Below are positions 61,440 through 64,000 of a stretch of 64,000 nucleotides of DNA, in pieces. The DNA comes from Desmodus rotundus (lineage: Eukaryota; Chordata; Mammalia; Chiroptera; Phyllostomidae), in the NCBI RefSeq assembly GCF_022682495.2, contig NC_071392.1, positions 140,192,818-140,256,817 on the forward strand. Direction: 5' to 3'. The notes under the pieces were generated by a model, which was not told the origin of the DNA, searched no databases, and saw only the letters and a program-made list of their open reading frames with translations. The number at the start of each line of letters is the position of its first letter. Position 1 is the stretch's first letter. A program made the translations under genes and the position numbers.

Positions 61440-63240
61440 GAAAGCTAAAAGTAAAACCATAATGAATACTTCCAACAAATGGTGCTGCAACAACTGGATG
61501 CCCATATACCAAAAAAAAGAACATCTACCCTACCTCACAACATATACAAATCTTACCCTGAAATGGACAACACACGTACACGTAAGAGCTAAAACTGTCA
61601 TCTTTCCAGATGAAAACCCCAGTGAAAATCTTAGTGACCTTGCGTCAGGCTAAGTTTCTTCTCTAGGATACAAAAGGCACAAACTGTAAAAGAAACACTG
61701 ATAAATTGGACCTCATCAGAATTAGCAGAGTCTTCAAAGGACACTGCTGAGAAAATAAAACGGCAAGTCACAGACTGAGAGAAAATGTCTTCAAAACATA
61801 TGAACAAAGGACTTGTATCTAGAATCCACAACTATTACAACTCAATAAAAAGACAAAAACTCAGTTTAAAAATAAGCAAAAGATTTGTACAAACATTTCA
61901 CCCAAAAAAGTTAAAAAAAATATATATATATGGCAAACAAGTCCATTAAGAAAATGCCCATGAAAATCGCAGTGAGATGCACACTACACGCCCACTGGAA
62001 CGGCTAAAACGAAAAGCATGGCAACCACTGAGGGTCGCCGAGGAACGGAAATTCTCCGTCCATCGCTGGCGAGGGTCCGAAATGGTACAGCCACCCTAGA
62101 AAAGTTTGGCATTTTCTAGCTGTTAAACATACCCTCACCCGATGACCCGGCAATTCCACTCCTAGGTATTTACACAAGGAAAATGAAAACATATCCACAG
62201 TAAGACTTGGAGACAAATGTTCATAACAGTTTATTCATGAGATCAAAACTGGAAAAAACCCAGATGTCCATTACTGGAGAAACTGTGGTACTGGGTTGGC
62301 TAAAAAGTTTGTATGTTTTCTTCCATAAGATGGTTCTAGTAGTGCTTAGTTGTCTTTAACTTATTCAAAAAAATAAGTTTTGTTAGATTGTATCGTGACA
62401 GCTGTCACATCAGCGTGCATTAAAAGTTACCAAAATTGGTGAATTTTTGTGTAGCCATTTTAATATTGAAGATGGAAGAAAATACGCAACATTTTTGGCA
62501 TATCATGCTTCATTATTTCAAGAAAGGTAAAAAAGCAAAAATAGATTCATGCAGTGTATGGAGAAGGTGCTGTGACTGATGGAACGTGCCCAAAGTGGTT
62601 TGTGAAGTTTCGTGCTGGAGACTCTCACTGGATGATGCTCCACGGTCGGGTAGACCAGCTGAAGTTGAAAGTCATAAAATCCAGACATTAGCTGAGAACA
62701 ACCAACGTTATACCCTGCAGGAGACAGCCGACATACTCAAAATATCCAAATCAATCAACTTATTGGGAAAATGAAAAGTGTGTTTTTTCTTTTATGGAAA
62801 AAACTATACAGACTTTCTGTCCAACCCAATACATCCACACATCAGATATACTACTCAACAGTAAAAACCAAAAACATGTGTGAACCTCCAAACTATTAGA
62901 CTAAGTGAAAAAAGACAGACACCAAAGAGTATGTACTAGAAGACTCCAATTCTATACACTTCTAGAACAGGCAAAATTACAGTGATAGAAGGTGAATCAG
63001 GGGCCAGGAGGTCAGGGGAAGAGACTGACTGCAGAGGGGCCCGAGGAAACTTTGGGGTGCCGGGGTTGCTCTGTAACATGGCTGTGGTGGTGGCTATGCG
63101 AGCGCACGTAACTGTCAAAAACCACAGAAGCCTACACTTAAAACTGAGGAGTGATACCTCAGTAAAGCTAATCAAAAAAGCTGAAAAAATAAACCTAATG
63201 AGATACCATTTCACAACCACCTGGAAAAATGATACTGAGA
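61440..63240 (+). mobile_element. Old L1 (ORF2 3' part and 3' UTR), split by mariner
   Basis: The L1 sequence is readable up to 62288: 'AATGGTGCTGCAACAACTGG', 'ATAAATTGGACCTCATCAGA', 'AACTCAATAAAAAGACAAAA', 'CCCAGATGTCCATTACTGGA'. It resumes after 62831 with 'CATCCACACATCAGATATAC', 'TACTCAACAGTAAAAACC'. The two halves join without gap at one TA, the mariner target. Non-coding, old. Confidence 0.8.
62291..62829 (+). mobile_element. Mariner deletion derivative (539 bp)
   Basis: TIRs CTGGGTTGGCTAAAAAGTTT (left) and, reverse-complemented, TTGGGTTGGACAGAAAGTCT (right); flanked by TA at 62289-62290 and 62830-62831. Inside, the N-terminal part of a mariner transposase is readable (SLDDAPRSGRP, then ENNQRYTLQETADILKISKS), after which the frame runs into the right end. 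The whole catalytic DD(D) domain is missing, so it was mobilised in trans, if at all, or deleted after insertion. Confidence 0.88.
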
Positions 63241-63700
63241 ACTGCTGAGAATCTAAAGCGAGGGGTAGTCTGCTCTTATGTTACTTTTCGGGGGGGGAAA
63301 CTGGTAAACCATTTCAGAGCGTGGAAGGTGTACACAACTTAAAACCGGCTACTTTACTTTCAGTTACGCAGAGAACCCCTACTACCGGGACTTAGGAAAC
63401 ACAGACAGGAATGTTTCTGACGGTACTGTTGTCCAAAGGAAAAAACTGACAACCACCTCAAAGGTCCATTAAGGGGGGACTAAGTAAACTGTGGTGAGTC
63501 ACGCACGAAACCAACCCCTACCGTAAGTGTAATACTGAGGGAGAAGAGTTGCAGCAGGACGTGTATAGCAAGTTTCCATTTGGTGCACATTGAAAACCAC
63601 CGCCTGCTGGTGGCTACACACGCAGGTGGGGAAGGATAAAGGCATACGTGGTCGCCGAAAAGTGACAGCCGCCTCTCTCCAGGAGCCAGCACGAGGGCTT
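63240..63700 (+). repeat. Old L1 3'-type segment (tentative)
   Basis: 'GTACTGTTGTCCAAAGGAAA', 'GGTCCATTAAGGGGGGACTA', 'AGTAAACTGTGGTGAGTCAC', 'GTTTCCATTTGGTGCACATT' follows the order of an L1M 3' end. Diverged. Confidence 0.55.
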
Positions 63701-64000
63701 TCCCCTGTTTGGTTGTATTTACTTTCTCAGCTGGGGGTAAATACATGAATGTGAATTATCTGTATAAGTTAAGTAACTTTTTTCAAAACAAAAAGGACTC
63801 TTGCTGAAGGTGGCACTATACTCCCTTGCAAGAAATGGCAGCAAAAACATCCTTTTGTATGTTAGTTCATGTTTTAAAGGTTGTCTACTCAAGGCAACCA
63901 GGAAAAAATAATTATGCAAAAGAAATGTTTTTGTTGTAGTCTCTTTAAAAATCTGAATGCCCCACCTCGTTGCTTCCGTAGAACCGGTAACTCACTCTGA

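Larger units (their letters stand above)
60952..64000 (-). other. DCTN4: DCTN4 intron reaching the window edge
   Basis: No further DCTN4 exon was recognised to 64000. It contains a MIR relic (61135-61330), an L1 in plus orientation split by a mariner relic (about 61440-63240), and a second old L1 3'-type segment (about 63240-63700). Confidence 0.7.

Noticed and set aside
62586..62774. Short frame with real mariner transposase similarity
   Set aside because: Not an active gene: only the N-terminal part survives and the catalytic domain is absent. Annotated as part of the transposon relic.
63940..64000. Possible further DCTN4 exon at the window edge
   Set aside because: The reverse strand contains a GTGAGT-like sequence near the edge (63989-63994), but no frame there matches the expected DCTN4 sequence before SGGWQEP.

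Overview
The window is nuclear DNA of a placental mammal, almost certainly a bat. All four genes are mammalian genes with GT-AG introns. The dominant young repeat is the tRNA-derived Ves SINE of bats (seven copies, with the box-B-like GGTTYGATTCCCAGTCAGG). The rest of the repeats are MIR, L2, L1M, Tigger/MER2, MER53-like and mariner relics typical of a mammalian genome. Gene order and orientation (SYNPO+, MYOZ3+, RBM22-, DCTN4-) match human 5q33.1.

Layout. 1-4842: last intron of SYNPO (synaptopodin). 4843-5514: its last coding exon, followed by the 3' UTR. About 7.2-10.7 kb: intergenic. 11030-20519: the complete MYOZ3 (myozenin-3) coding sequence in six coding exons; all phases join into 246 codons plus stop. 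20.5-27.2 kb: intergenic, filled with L1 and MIR. 36496 down to 28136: complete RBM22 on the minus strand, 11 exons, 420 codons plus stop, with a CpG-island promoter at its 5' end. 36.7-42.1 kb: intergenic repeats, including a Tigger/MER2 copy and a MER53/miR-1302-like hairpin. 60951 down to 44446: ten 3'-terminal coding exons of DCTN4 (dynactin subunit 4/p62), 331 complete codons plus stop; the N-terminal part lies beyond 64000.

The genes do not form a functional unit. SYNPO and MYOZ3 encode actin/alpha-actinin-associated scaffold proteins (podocyte foot processes and dendritic spines; the sarcomeric Z-disc). RBM22 is an essential spliceosome component (Prp19-related/activated spliceosome). 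DCTN4 is a pointed-end subunit of dynactin. No prokaryotic-style operon, CRISPR array, provirus or new multi-gene system is visible.

The most notable details are: a 102-nt stop-free MYOZ3 intron whose retention would keep frame; a weak GTCTGT donor inside the RBM22 RRM; a mariner deletion derivative nested in an L1 with a readable TA empty site; a 199-bp palindromic MITE with an internal duplication; and an inverted pair of Ves SINEs next to a DCTN4 exon. Exon coordinates come from reading splice sites and phases by eye. Family names rest on recognition from memory, not on a search.
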